Below, in pieces: positions 10,301-19,105 of a stretch of DNA of 64,000 bases. Numbering within the stretch: position 1 is the stretch's first letter; each line of letters begins with the position of its first letter. The position numbers and the translations under genes were made by a program. This DNA is from Salticus scenicus (Eukaryota > Arthropoda > Arachnida > Araneae > Salticidae): positions 41,630,664 to 41,694,663 of the forward strand of contig OZ005649.1 of NCBI GenBank assembly GCA_963930645.1. Direction: 5' to 3'. Below the pieces are notes generated by a model. The model made no database searches. It was not told where the DNA came from and saw nothing but the letters and a program-made list of their open reading frames with translations.

Positions 10301-11207
10301 ATTTCTTCGAATTAGTGAATTTTACGTCTTGTTTACATTTTATCTCTTCAACACCGCGCGCTTCGCGCTCAACGAATTTCCTAAAAAGATCAAGATCAGG
10401 CAATTTATCACTATCCAACATTAATTCCCATCTCTGTTTTAACGATTCATCCAATTTCCCCATCATGAATTTTATTATAATTAAGTCGCTTAACGCATTA
10501 GAATCTAAACCCAAAGTTTTTAAGTTTCTGACGGCTTCGTTACAAGTATCTAATAACTCAAGTAAAGTTTTAGCATTGTTTGCTTTTACAATTTTCATAG
10601 AAAATATTTTGTTAATTTGACTCAATGCTAATTGTCTTTTATTTTCATATCTTTCATTTAATATTTCCCAACATTGATCTAAATTTTCCTCTTTTAGAGC
10701 GAATCCTCGAATTAATTTAGCTGCGTTTCCGCGCACTGAAGAATGTAAATATTGCAGTTTTTCAATTTTGGATAATTGATTATTTTGTAGAATTGTCAAA
10801 TTAAAAATTTCTTTAAAAGAAATCCAATTTTCGGTTTCACCAAAAAATTTTGGAAGATCAAATTTAGGTAATTTAATAAGAGACGATTTACCATTTTTCT
10901 CATCTTTATTTTCCGCGTGAGTATCTGAATCGCCCGCGTTTACTTCTGTTTTGTCCTCTAACTCCACCAGTAAATCAAAAACCACTCCCTTATATCTCAA
11001 ATACATATCCATATAATCCTCATTCTCTTTAGCGGATAAATTTTTAAATATTTCCGCGATTTCATGATCATACGATTGAACTTTGGTTTTTAATAATTTA
11101 ACCTTAGATTGTTCATATTTACTACACCCCTTTACTCTATCTCTAAAACTATCGATTTCTTTACATAAATTTTCAAATAATAAAACTTGCTTAGATAATT
11201 TCGGCAT
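7224..11207 (-). CDS. gag-pol: BEL/Pao Gag-Pol: Gag, protease, RT, RNase H, start of integrase
   Basis: 1327 residues starting MPKLSKQVLL, 212 nt after the 5' LTR. A Gag domain (DUF1759-type, about 115-285, LPKFDLPKFFGETENW) is followed by three zinc-knuckle motifs at about 316-328, 349-362 and 368-380. The aspartic protease active site is ALIDNAS with Asp435. The reverse transcriptase (about 700-880) has D766 (FSADIAKMYRQ) and YIDD at 842-845. RNase H has D1021 (FCDAS), E1063 (KLELCG), D1092 (YTDSS) and D1138 (NPADCATRG). The frame enters the integrase N-terminus (DPFLDEAGILRVGGRLRN, about 1281-1298), then shifts out of frame and stops. It has no internal stop, unusual for an old repeat and consistent with the near-identical LTRs. 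No splice or readthrough signal was identified. Confidence 0.93.
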   Translation of the reverse strand: MPKLSKQVLLFENLCKEIDSFRDRVKGCSKYEQSKVKLLKTKVQSYDHEIAEIFKNLSAKENEDYMDMYLRYKGVVFDLLVELEDKTEVNAGDSDTHAENKDEKNGKSSLIKLPKFDLPKFFGETENWISFKEIFNLTILQNNQLSKIEKLQYLHSSVRGNAAKLIRGFALKEENLDQCWEILNERYENKRQLALSQINKIFSMKIVKANNAKTLLELLDTCNEAVRNLKTLGLDSNALSDLIIIKFMMGKLDESLKQRWELMLDSDKLPDLDLFRKFVEREARGVEEIKCKQDVKFTNSKKSNVLSTIVKKENTCILCNERHALFKCPTFNAKPVKERWKFVELNKLCQNCLRQNHRLENCRININCKNCAEKHHTLLHVYGRNINSERANHVSPDISVSNSAQFYSSNVLLSTALIKVKSNQGKIVHCKALIDNASQNSLITMECAKRLNLPLRSTSHSIIGINCVLAETALNETEFKFTPHFSSESFSVSAFIVDRVTSPLPNFQLPQHDWPHIKGLQLADPNYDVSGPIDILLGAEIVASICNGSPIQGPAGTPTAFPTKLGYLLSGRINSFLCTNISLTCHMTIDDDINNTLKQFFDTESIPNVESKKIENDPVENIYVTTTKRNSQGRYVVHLPFKPDKALGDSKSGAISRFLSIENKLKKNPQLKMEYSNFMNEYINLGHMSKLNPAEINETPHYYLPHHAVVNENSETTKLRVVFDASFKTTNNKSLNDILYIGPKLQSNIFDNLVKFRANPVAFSADIAKMYRQILIDRKDRIYQRIVWRESPNDQLSFYELNTVTYGTACAPYLALRTLKQLCEDEGQNFPLAAEIAKEDFYIDDLLSGAQSLQLAKDRIMELQALMQAGGFKLKKWACSHPETLADIPEEDKANSVIHFFEDKEKINQRVLGMFWDLSEDTLQVRTLADQQINTKRQLLSVIAQIYDPLGIISSSTITLKLILQKLWKLQSTWDEPIPPDILQEWKTFYNEINEFKSMSIPRYVGSNTKDCTVELHGFCDASPRAYAAVAYLKIITNTIQVYLIAAKTRVAPIKVLTLPKLELCGAVLVAELICNIQKSLKFTHSTYWYTDSSIVLNWINNPSNKGNSFVAHRATKIRALTQLEFWRHIPGKENPADCATRGLSPAKLKARTEWWEGPKWLHSFELPPMCTLHSVSVQKQTHQHSTDSSSKPTLSNNTFISHITKYSNYLKLLRILAYVLRFINKIKTKSKESGPLKAIELNQAEMWLVNIIQNAKFSDEMPLLRKGKLLKPSHHLFCLDPFLDEAGILRVGGRLRNHPSLRFQEKTPHITSQSKSRYFLDNNILS

Positions 11208-11395
11208 TTTAGAATATATAAGTTTAAATACACATAACTATAGGCCTTCGAATTACAGAACAAGCATTCAAGAACAAAAATAAATCATTTTAAGAATAAA
11301 TGATTACGAATAAGAATAAGAATATCAAATACATATTAAATATATATAGTTTTTTTTTTTTATATATATATCTATATAAATCATCGATAGACTCG

Positions 11396-11413
11396 TGGCT
11401 CTAGGACGGACCA
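11396..11413 (-). other. Candidate tRNA primer binding site of the BEL/Pao element
   Basis: On the coding strand, 6 nt after the 5' LTR, the sequence TGGTCCGTCCTAGAGCC begins with the TGG that pairs with the CCA end of a tRNA. I could not assign the tRNA. Confidence 0.6.
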
Positions 11414-11419
11414 AAAACA

Positions 11420-11998
11420 TGTTGATTAATTATAACTAGACTCATGCATAAAGAATTGACCTGCATCAAAAACATTTTACTAAAACGAAATAAGTTTCAG
11501 CATGCATAATATTAAGAAAAGCTAACTCACCTCTCTCCTGCATTTCCTCTGGTCGCTTGAAAAAAAAACATTTTGGGCCATACAAGTCAATAAAGATGAA
11601 ATCCCATTACTTTCTATAGTTGATTTTAATCAGAGATTTTCTTTCAGAATTTTATGAATAAAAACAGAATCTTTCACAAACTTTAGCACAGGTTTAAACA
11701 TTCAGAATACGTATAAAGGCATTTTTTTATGCCTTGAATGAATTATAAAGAATAAACAGAAGAATACTTATTGTTTTAATAATATAACAATTAATGGATT
11801 ACTTGGCTGTACGAATGCAGCCTGAATATTAGAATGTCAATTCAAGAATAAAGTTACTTCAGTTTTTCGAATAGTTCAGAGAGAAAAACAGAATCAATAA
11901 TAAAAAAAAGAAAAAGAATGAGTTTTTTTTCTCTTTCTGGTCACATGACTGTCTACTTCTGATCGGCTGTCGCCTTTACCGCTTCCCATGAATCAACA
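11420..11998 (-). repeat. BEL/Pao 5' LTR
   Basis: 579 bp, partner of 5514-6092 and nearly identical to it. Followed on the plus strand by the GTTTG duplication at 11999-12003. It should carry the promoter. I see no canonical TATA box that I would commit to. Confidence 0.95.
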
Positions 11999-12336
11999 GT
12001 TTGAAATATGAATTTAACATTAGCACCTTCAAACTTTGAACGCTTATAACTCTGTGAAAAAATAAGTGAAATATACAACCAATATACTTTTTCGCGTTGT
12101 CGCGATCCCAGGAATTCAAATATAAAATAAAAATAGGGTGTTACCGTTGAAAAAAATCAAAGTTGGTGCGCGTTTTAATATGTAGACGACCCCCAATTCA
12201 AAATTTCAGTTCATTTTCTGAAACTACTCACAATTCCCTGTCGAATGATACCTATTACATTTTTCTACATCGATTAGGAACGAATTTACGTTGAGTGTTG
12301 CGTTTTTTTTTTTTTTTTTTTTTTTCCCCGACTGTA

Positions 12337-13687
12337 CAGTCGGGGAAAAAAAATCGCAGCACTCACTGTAATTTCATTATTAATTGGTGCAGAAAAATGT
12401 AATAGACACCATTCAACAGGAAATTAAATGCACTTTTTGAAAATGCTGTTGAATTTTGAATTAGGGGTTATCTTCATATTAAAATGAGTGCTAACTTTGA
12501 TTTTTTCAAAACCAACATCCAATTTTGACAACATATTCGAATTTCTGAGAGTCTGTCAGTGCGTAAAAGTATACTGTTTGTATACTTTGTCTTTAGTATT
12601 TATAGAGTTATAATCAAAAATGTGTTAGGGGGTTATCTGTAAATGTAGAAAAATAAAATTAAGATCCTATAAGAAAGAGATAAAATTTTAATGTTTTACA
12701 CCGGAAATCTTTCGGGAAAAAAGAATTATAAATATTAATATAAAAACTTGGCCTTCTTCTAATTTCTTAATTATCCTGGATTTAGTTTCATAGATTTATA
12801 TGTACTTCAGTACTTTTTAAAATAATTTTAGGTCTATTTATATACATTACACTTGCGATTTATCCAGACTGTACACTTTGAAAAAGTGCAATATTTTTCA
12901 AGTAAAAGTGTCTATTATGGCTGTAGTGATCACCAATAAATCTTGAATTTTCTTTCGTAGGTGTAACATAAAATATGAAATGAAATAATGTAGATATATA
13001 TACAACAACGCATAAACTAAATCTTTTCGGATAAATTATTGTAAGGGTTTATGAAGTAAATATTAAACAATTTTAATCGCAATTACCAGTTTTGGGTCAG
13101 TTGAACTCTTTGGAACTGTACGATTCGTTTTATAATTTCTATGAAAATATCATTTCTTAATTAACCCTTTCGCGACTGCTGACGTAGATTCACGTCATTT
13201 GAAAATCTGTAACTCTCTTAATGGGCGTTTCTTTCGTAATTTGCGTGTTACTTACTTCTTAAGTGTGTAACCAGTGTTCATATTTTTGCAATAAAATATA
13301 TTATGGATAGAAATATATTGACTAGAAAGAATATAGTTAATATATTTGTAATATAATTGTGAATACAGAAAATTTGTTCTGAAATACTTTATTTTGAGAG
13401 AATAACGCCCTTAGGCGGATTTTACTGTCAAAATTACAAAATCCTGCGGGCGCAAAAAGTGTTAAAATATTAACATATTTATAAAATTAAAAGTATATTT
13501 AAAAAATACATAAAGTTAAATATATTATTAAAATTTTAAAGATTAAAGTATCCTTAAAATGATAATCCTCCCCCCTACAAAACTAATAAATAAATAAATA
13601 AATAAAAATAAAGCAATATATGAAGCAAATGATGAAGCCTTTAACTTACCAAACGATTTTACAAGTCTGTCTTGCATTCCAAATCCA

Positions 13688-13718
<31 letters not shown>

Positions 13719-14799
13719 TTGACAATTTTTACATTTACCAATTTTTCTATTTAAAACAGTAAACCCCGCCTATTTAGTTATTATTATTATTATTATTATT
13801 ATTTTTTTTTTTTTTTGTAGAGTTCGTTTAAAAGATTCAAAATTTATCACCAGTAATCTATGAAGTAAATGCCACTTGTGCATATTTTTGTCAACATAAA
13901 ATAAAGGGTTTAACACGAATACTCAATGTCACATTGACTTTCCTTTTCTGTATTGTTTTGTTTTGAAGAACGACGAAGGCGGGTTTGTCTTCTTTAGAAA
14001 ACAGGAATTCTTGATGCTAACACTCATGTCTAAAAATCATCATTTTATTTTATTTCTTTGCGTTTGACGTTGTTGCTGTTATATAATTTGACACGTAAAT
14101 AAAAAATAAACATATTTTGTTTAATTTTCCTTGTTATTTTTGAAGATTTGATTCGTTATCTCATGTAAAACTTTATAAGAGACGGCCCCCTAAACCACTC
14201 CAAAAGAAAGATTTATTAATATCTTGAAAACTAATAACTGGAAGGAGCTGCAAATTTGCACACCCATATTTTTCAGCATTAGGATTTATTTTATGTAAAA
14301 ATTAATATAGGTCATAATTCATAATTTTTATGAATATGAATTTATTAATATTTTTCAAAATTAAAAATATTTTTCAGAATCAAAAGTAATGATGGATTAT
14401 ATTTGGGTTTCTTCACTGTATCTCCTAAAAAAAGAATTATATCGATCAAGTTATTTTTTGTGAAGATATTAATAAAAGTTTGAAATATGAATTTAACATT
14501 AGCACCTTCAAACTTTGAACGCTTATAACTCCGTGAAAAAATAAGTAAAATATACAACCAATATACTTTTTCGCGTTGTCGCGATCCCAGGAATTCAAAT
14601 ATAAAATAAAAAGGGGGCATTACCATTGAAAAAATCAAAGTTGGTGCGCGTTTTAATATGTAGACGACCCCCAATTTAAAATTTCAGTTCATTTTCTGAA
14701 ACTACTCACAATTCCCCGTCGAATGATACCTATTACATTTTTCTTCATCCATTAGCAACGAAGTTACGTCGAGTGCTGCGTTTTTTTACTCCCCGACTG
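12337..14799 (+). mobile_element. Non-autonomous DNA transposon, CAGTCGGGG family, copy B
   Basis: 2463 bp, beginning CAGTCGGGGAAAAAAAATCG and ending CTCCCCGACTG, with TA on both sides. It shares its left TA (12335-12336) with the right end of copy A, so the joint reads CCCCGACTGTACAGTCGGGG, a perfect palindrome. It holds the same TTAA MITE as copy A and the empty BEL/Pao site. No transposase frame is present; a 109-codon open stretch (14345-14674, minus) has no recognisable similarity. Confidence 0.8.
13165..13461 (+). mobile_element. TTAA-flanked (piggyBac-like) MITE inside copy B
   Basis: TTAA at 13161-13164 and 13462-13465. The left end is CCCTTTCGCGACTGCTGACG. It corresponds to 4226-4528 in copy A. 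Confidence 0.7.
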
Positions 14800-14801
14800 T
14801 A

Positions 14802-16250
14802 CAATCTTATGTTATAATAAAATTTGCTTTATACGATTGCTGGTGTACAAATTCAAAATAGTTGAAACCCATTTAGTGTCCTAAATAGAAAATACTGCTT
14901 CCCTTGCCAACTTCATTGCAGATGATTTTAGGAAAATAATATCATTAAAAGAAAATTTAGAATAATCGCTATTTTTATTTATTTAAGAGAAATTCTAAAA
15001 GAGAAACATCTACATTAAAATGAACTTTAATTTCGCAATAATAACTTTCTCTTTTGAAAAACAAAATCTTTAAAGTCTTCTTTTAGCCATTTATCGGCTG
15101 ACATAACTTTAAAGTATAATTATATGAAAAAAAAAAAGTATAAAATTGAATATCCAGGAGGAAATTTAAATGCACTTATTCGAATTAAACGATATATTTT
15201 ACTACAATTTCATATAAAAATGTCGCTCTTCTTGATTACAAATTTTTAATGATCGTACATATGTTAAAAATAATTTATACAACGAAAATGTATAATGAAA
15301 ATATATAAAAAATATTTTTTATAAATTTTTTCAAGTTCCTGTTATTGTTTTCTACCTCTATGCAGGGCTGCCACAGACGACCATTTTTTTTTTTAAGTTA
15401 TTTTCGTACCATTATTTCCAAGTAAAACAATTTAGACGTTAGTATATAAACGGGTAATTGAATTTGAATGTCTGCTCTGATTTTTTAAGTACTTCAAAAA
15501 ATTTTAAATAAAAAATGTATATACTGAATATTAAACTATTAACAGACAGACAAATTGAAATTATTTTAAATTTAAACAATGTTTGAAAGTGTTAAAAACG
15601 CTTAATTAAAACTAAATTTCATTTCAGCAATTTCCAGTTCTAGCCCGTAGTTCTAAATGTATCCAAATATTTTAGTATACCCTGTAAATCTTAATGTGAA
15701 GCACACTATGTTGATTTTTTTTCTGCTTATGAATAACAAAATATATTTTCATTATAACTTGTGCAAAATAAAAACATTAAAATTTAATTTATAGGCATAC
15801 TTCTCATAGAACTCAATACTTTTAAATACTTTTGGGTGTCCCTGTATACAAACCAGTGGTGGTGTTTACCTAATTTCCAAAAGGAATATCGTGTTGTGAA
15901 CTTAAATAACAGATACCAATTTCAAGGAATTACACATGAATATTTACTGGAATAAGAGCGCGAACAGACAGACAGCCAAACTAAAGTCATAAACATTTTT
16001 CAACTTTGTTGAAAGATGGTAAAAACAATTTAATAAATCATTGTTTTGTATGAGTCTCGCTGTATATTCGAAATTCTAAAACTTTATGTCTAAATCCCTC
16101 TTTGTAGACCTTAAGTGTAAGAATGTTTGCAAAGAAGTATGGTATCCCTTTTAATGACACAATGATACTCATTTAAACATAAATATATACATATATATAT
16201 ATATGTCCATACAATCTTAAAATATCGTAATAACCCTATGTCCGAACTCG
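14802..16250. other. AT-rich spacer with a weak ~423-bp direct repeat
   Basis: AACAGACAGACAAATTGAAA (15542) and GAACAGACAGACAGCCAAAC (15962), with similar following text, suggest two diverged copies about 423 bp apart. Both contain a short GACA tract like that in the 45-48 kb array. Nothing coding is recognised. Confidence 0.35.
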
Positions 16251-16397
16251 GCTATACTTCGATCCAGTGAACGGCGGAAGTGTGCAAAACCTGCTTTCAT
16301 GTTCATGGTGTGGGGAATGTTCTACTGGTATGGAAGTGGTGCCCTGGTGTTACGTGGGGGTAAACGAAAAATCATGCAATATTTGAACATACAGTGC

Positions 16398-16619
16398 AAC
16401 CACGTTTCCTACGCCTAGCAGTGAGGACGAGTCCAAAATCTCTGAGAGGTGAAAAGTTGACCGACAGGTTGGAATTTAGTAAACATCCAATCATTCGGTT
16501 CGCGGTGTTCCCTTATCGCTTATTTTCTCTCAACGAAAAAATTATCTCCCCTATTTTAACAGTGGACTCGTTCAGTTAGCACATGCGCAGAGGCTTCCAT
16601 GGTCGCAAGAAACGTGGTT
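16398..16619. mobile_element. MITE with AACCACGTTTC ends, copy 1
   Basis: Ends AACCACGTTTCCTACG and CGCAAGAAACGTGGTT are inverted repeats. The same element occurs in the opposite orientation at 56426-56640. It interrupts a Tc1-like transposase remnant. Confidence 0.65.
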
Positions 16620-16789
16620 AAAGATTATTTGCAGATCAAGTGCATCCTGCAATGCCACATTTTTACTCCGTAGGTGACGGATACTTATGGGCAATAATGA
16701 AATTATACTTTGGGCCAGAATCACCCGAGATCGGTTGAATGAACATTAATCTTACTTCTAATAGATTCCCTAGAAACCTTATATCTTAT

Positions 16790-16950
16790 TTGGCAACATT
16801 TTAATTTATTTCGCACCACTTTATTTTTAAAATGTTTTTTTTCCACTATATAGCTACGATAAAATAAGATATGTTTGCTCTTAAGAAAATAGTGGTATGT
16901 AATACAGGCGGGGCTAAAAATTCTCCGGATTAAATTAAAATGTTGGTAAT
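16790..16950. mobile_element. CCGCC-type MITE copy 3
   Basis: TTGGCAACATTTTAATTTAT on the left is mirrored by CTCCGGATTAAATTAAAATG on the right, with CAGGCGGGGCTAAAAATTCT inside. Confidence 0.65.
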
Positions 16951-17286
16951 CCTGTTTATACACATGGCCCGGATACTAAACCATAGGTACCATGTCTCCC
17001 GTTTTTCAACGAACACTTAATACCGGAAAATTGTTATAATTGTTTTTAGATTATTTAATCGTCGAAAATATATGTAAAAAATAGTTAGGATAAAGCTGAT
17101 TAAAAAGATTGGGGGCTATCTTAATCCAATAGAAATTGCTTGGAACTTGTCAGAACAGCGCATTCGACAGCATCCAATTTACAGAACCTTAAGAGGACAA
17201 ATTACTTTAAAAAATGAAAAAATAAAGAACGTTTCGACAAATTTTCAGATTTTTCCGAAAAAGAATAAATGCATGTACAAACATTT

Positions 17287-17321
<35 letters not shown>

Positions 17322-17344
17322 ACTAGTATGACATTACTCTATTA

Positions 17345-18101
17345 TTAGGTTGATTCATAAATAATTTCCGATGCAGTTAAAATAGAATACACACCAATAA
17401 CGTTATACAACGAATATAATAAAGTATATTAGGTATCATTTCCTGCCGAAGAATAAGCCCCTCCCACATTTATCGTGTTACATCTTTGTAAGTAGAGTCT
17501 TAACACTTTCGGGACCGCATGTTTTTGTCTTTTTGACAGTAAGCTCCACCTGTGGCCGTTAATCTTTTATATTGCATTATTTTAAATCAATGTTTTCTGC
17601 ATTCATATTTATAATGTAAATGGATATACATTACAATTATACTCTTTTTAATAAAAGTATATGTATCCATAATGCATTGGTTACACAAATGTGAATATTG
17701 GGTATATTGTTGAGAAATAATGTAACCTATGTAACCTAAAGAAACGTCCACTGGAGGAGTTACAGATTTTCAAATGACGGGAATTCACATCAGCGGTCGC
17801 GAAAGTTTAAATAACTTCCTTTGTTTTTAGCACGCATTTACTTTGCTTTCATTTAGTTACAAAATTATATCAATTTATTATGTATTCTCCATTATTATGT
17901 ATAACGTTCTCCCATCTTCATGGCAGCTTATTTGCAGTATGCCTGCTTTGACCATTCGTCCAATGCAAGTAACACCCAAACACACTACATGATGAATGCA
18001 GGGGGGAGGAGCCTATCTTTGAAGCCTTCTATTCATTGTATAAAGTTTCTGGTGTAAATTTTAACTAAACTGCATCGGAAATTATTTATGAATCGACCTA
18101 A
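17345..18101. mobile_element. Mariner-like non-autonomous element
   Basis: Inverted ends TTAGGTTGATTCATAAATAA and TTATTTATGAATCGACCTAA with TA on both sides (17343-17344 and 18102-18103). They extend through TTTCCGATGCAGTT. The TTAGGT terminal motif is usual for mariner elements. 757 bp including a nested 303-bp MITE. No transposase frame. It sits in the left arm of the hairpin element; the uninterrupted right arm shows the site before insertion. Confidence 0.75.
17504..17806 (-). mobile_element. TTAA-flanked (piggyBac-like) MITE
   Basis: TTAA at 17500-17503 and 17807-17810; ends CACTTTCGGGACCGCA and GCGGTCGCGAAAGT. 303 bp, opposite orientation to the copies at 4226 and 13165, nested in the mariner-like element. 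Confidence 0.75.
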
Positions 18102-18201
18102 TAATTAAAAATATTATTTTGTTTTACTTTAAATTATAAAATTATTTTTATCGCAGATTATTATTATTTTAATACAAGGGTACTTTCTCACAGCGCGCAG
18201 G

Positions 18202-18369
18202 ATATCTCAGTTACAATTTCCATTTTCCTTATAATTTTTACATTAAATGAAACAAAACATTCAAATAAAGAATTTGAACTAATAGTTTTAAATTGATTTA
18301 ATAATATGGAGTTTCGTTAATAATTAAATTTGAAAGATTAAATTACCATTAAAATTTTTATATTTTCAG

Positions 18370-18413
<44 letters not shown>

Positions 18414-18630
18414 AACAGAATATCTTATTTTTAATTCATTTTATTCATTATGTCAAAACGTACGGTTGAGAAAAATTTTAAGTTCGTATCTTAAATACTT
18501 TTTGAAATATCATGCACGCAGTGAGAAAGCACCCTTAATCTGCAATAAAATAAACTTCAATTTTAAAGTAAACCAAAATAATATTTTTAGTCAATAGAGT
18601 AATGTCATACCAGTTCACACACACACACAA

Positions 18631-18664
<34 letters not shown>

Positions 18665-18960
18665 TACATGGATTCATTCTTAAAATATATATATATATAT
18701 ATATATATACACATGAAAATTGATTGAAAATTTCTTCATATTTAAGTTTTTTAAATTAATTTGTTCCTTTAATGCGTGGTATTCTTTGGACGTTAATGCA
18801 CTCCAGAAGCTTATAGAGTCGATGCTTTCATGACTGCGTGCTATAATGTGTGCAAAAAGAGATCCAGTAAAATATCAATCTAAGCTTTCTAATCGATTAG
18901 CCACTATATATATACATATATATGTGTGTGTGTGTATGTACATATAATTATATTTTTCCA
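18202..18960. repeat. AT and ATA microsatellites
   Basis: (AT)n at about 18374-18411 and 18688-18709, (AAT)n at about 18632-18663 and a mixed TA/TG tract near 18905-18940. Confidence 0.8.
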
Positions 18961-19105
18961 TGGAAAACGAAACCTAAATGATATTTAATAAACAACAGAT
19001 TTGTGCACATTTTCTTACAGTTTATATACAAAATAGGATAGCAATCTGTCTGTCTATTTTAGTATAACAAGCTAATTATAAAAATAGTTAAATGATAACC
19101 ATATA

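Larger units (their letters stand above)
5514..11998 (-). mobile_element. BEL/Pao LTR retrotransposon, young, full-length, minus strand
   Basis: 6485 bp with 579-bp LTRs (TGTTGATT...AATCAACA), GTTTG directly repeated at 5509-5513 and 11999-12003, a primer-binding-site candidate next to the 5' LTR (11396-11413) and frames for Gag, protease, RT, RNase H and integrase in the BEL/Pao order. No envelope-like frame is present. The LTRs differ by one substitution plus single-base length changes in one A run and one T run, so the insertion is recent. Copy B of the host transposon keeps the unoccupied site at about 14478-14482. One frame change separates integrase from the rest of Pol. Confidence 0.95.
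3398..12334 (+). mobile_element. Non-autonomous DNA transposon, CAGTCGGGG family, copy A (split by BEL/Pao)
   Basis: Begins CAGACGGGGAAAAAAAAAAC after a TA and ends CCCCGACTG before a TA. Without the LTR retrotransposon and its 5-bp duplication it is about 2447 bp and collinear with copy B over its whole length. The two ends are inverted copies of each other over roughly 300 bp, though diverged (for example AATTAGGGGTCATCTACATA against the inverse of TATGTAGACGACCCCCAATT). No transposase frame is present. TA flanks suggest the Tc1/mariner superfamily; that is an inference. Confidence 0.75.
16255..17245 (+). pseudogene. Decayed Tc1-like transposase, C-terminal half, broken by MITEs
   Basis: Three separated pieces are readable. 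Piece 1, about 16270-16392, has the MVWG-type motif (FMFMVWGMFYWYGSGALVL) that follows the first catalytic Asp in Tc1 transposases. Piece 2, about 16621-16690, is a degraded QDNAPCH-like stretch (LFADQVHPAMPHF). Piece 3, about 17100-17240, is LNPIEIAWNLSEQRIRQHP, matching the Tc1 family motif around the third catalytic residue. The MITE at 16398-16619 separates pieces 1 and 2, and another at 16790-16950 separates 2 and 3. I did not find the N-terminal part or the terminal repeats. Assignment to the superfamily rests on motif order and spacing. Confidence 0.6.
17261..18681. mobile_element. Long-hairpin element with nested mariner-like insertion
   Basis: The left arm (AAGAATAAATGCATGTACA, a TG microsatellite, AACTAGTATGACATTACTCT) is the inverse of the right arm (AGAGTAATGTCATACCAGTT, a CA microsatellite, TGTACATGGATTCATTCTT). 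The arms continue inward to CTTTCTCACAGCGCGCAGGA (about 18185) and the inverse at about 18510-18530. Without the 757-bp mariner-like insertion the element is about 660 bp. The microsatellites sit at matching positions in both arms. Confidence 0.65.

Noticed and set aside
5514..11998. Endogenous retrovirus with envelope
   Set aside because: No envelope-like frame lies between the integrase and the 3' LTR; the integrase frame runs into the LTR. It is a retrotransposon of the BEL/Pao type.
14345..14674. 109-codon frame at the end of transposon copy B as a transposase
   Set aside because: No transposase motif is visible and copy A does not keep a comparable frame.
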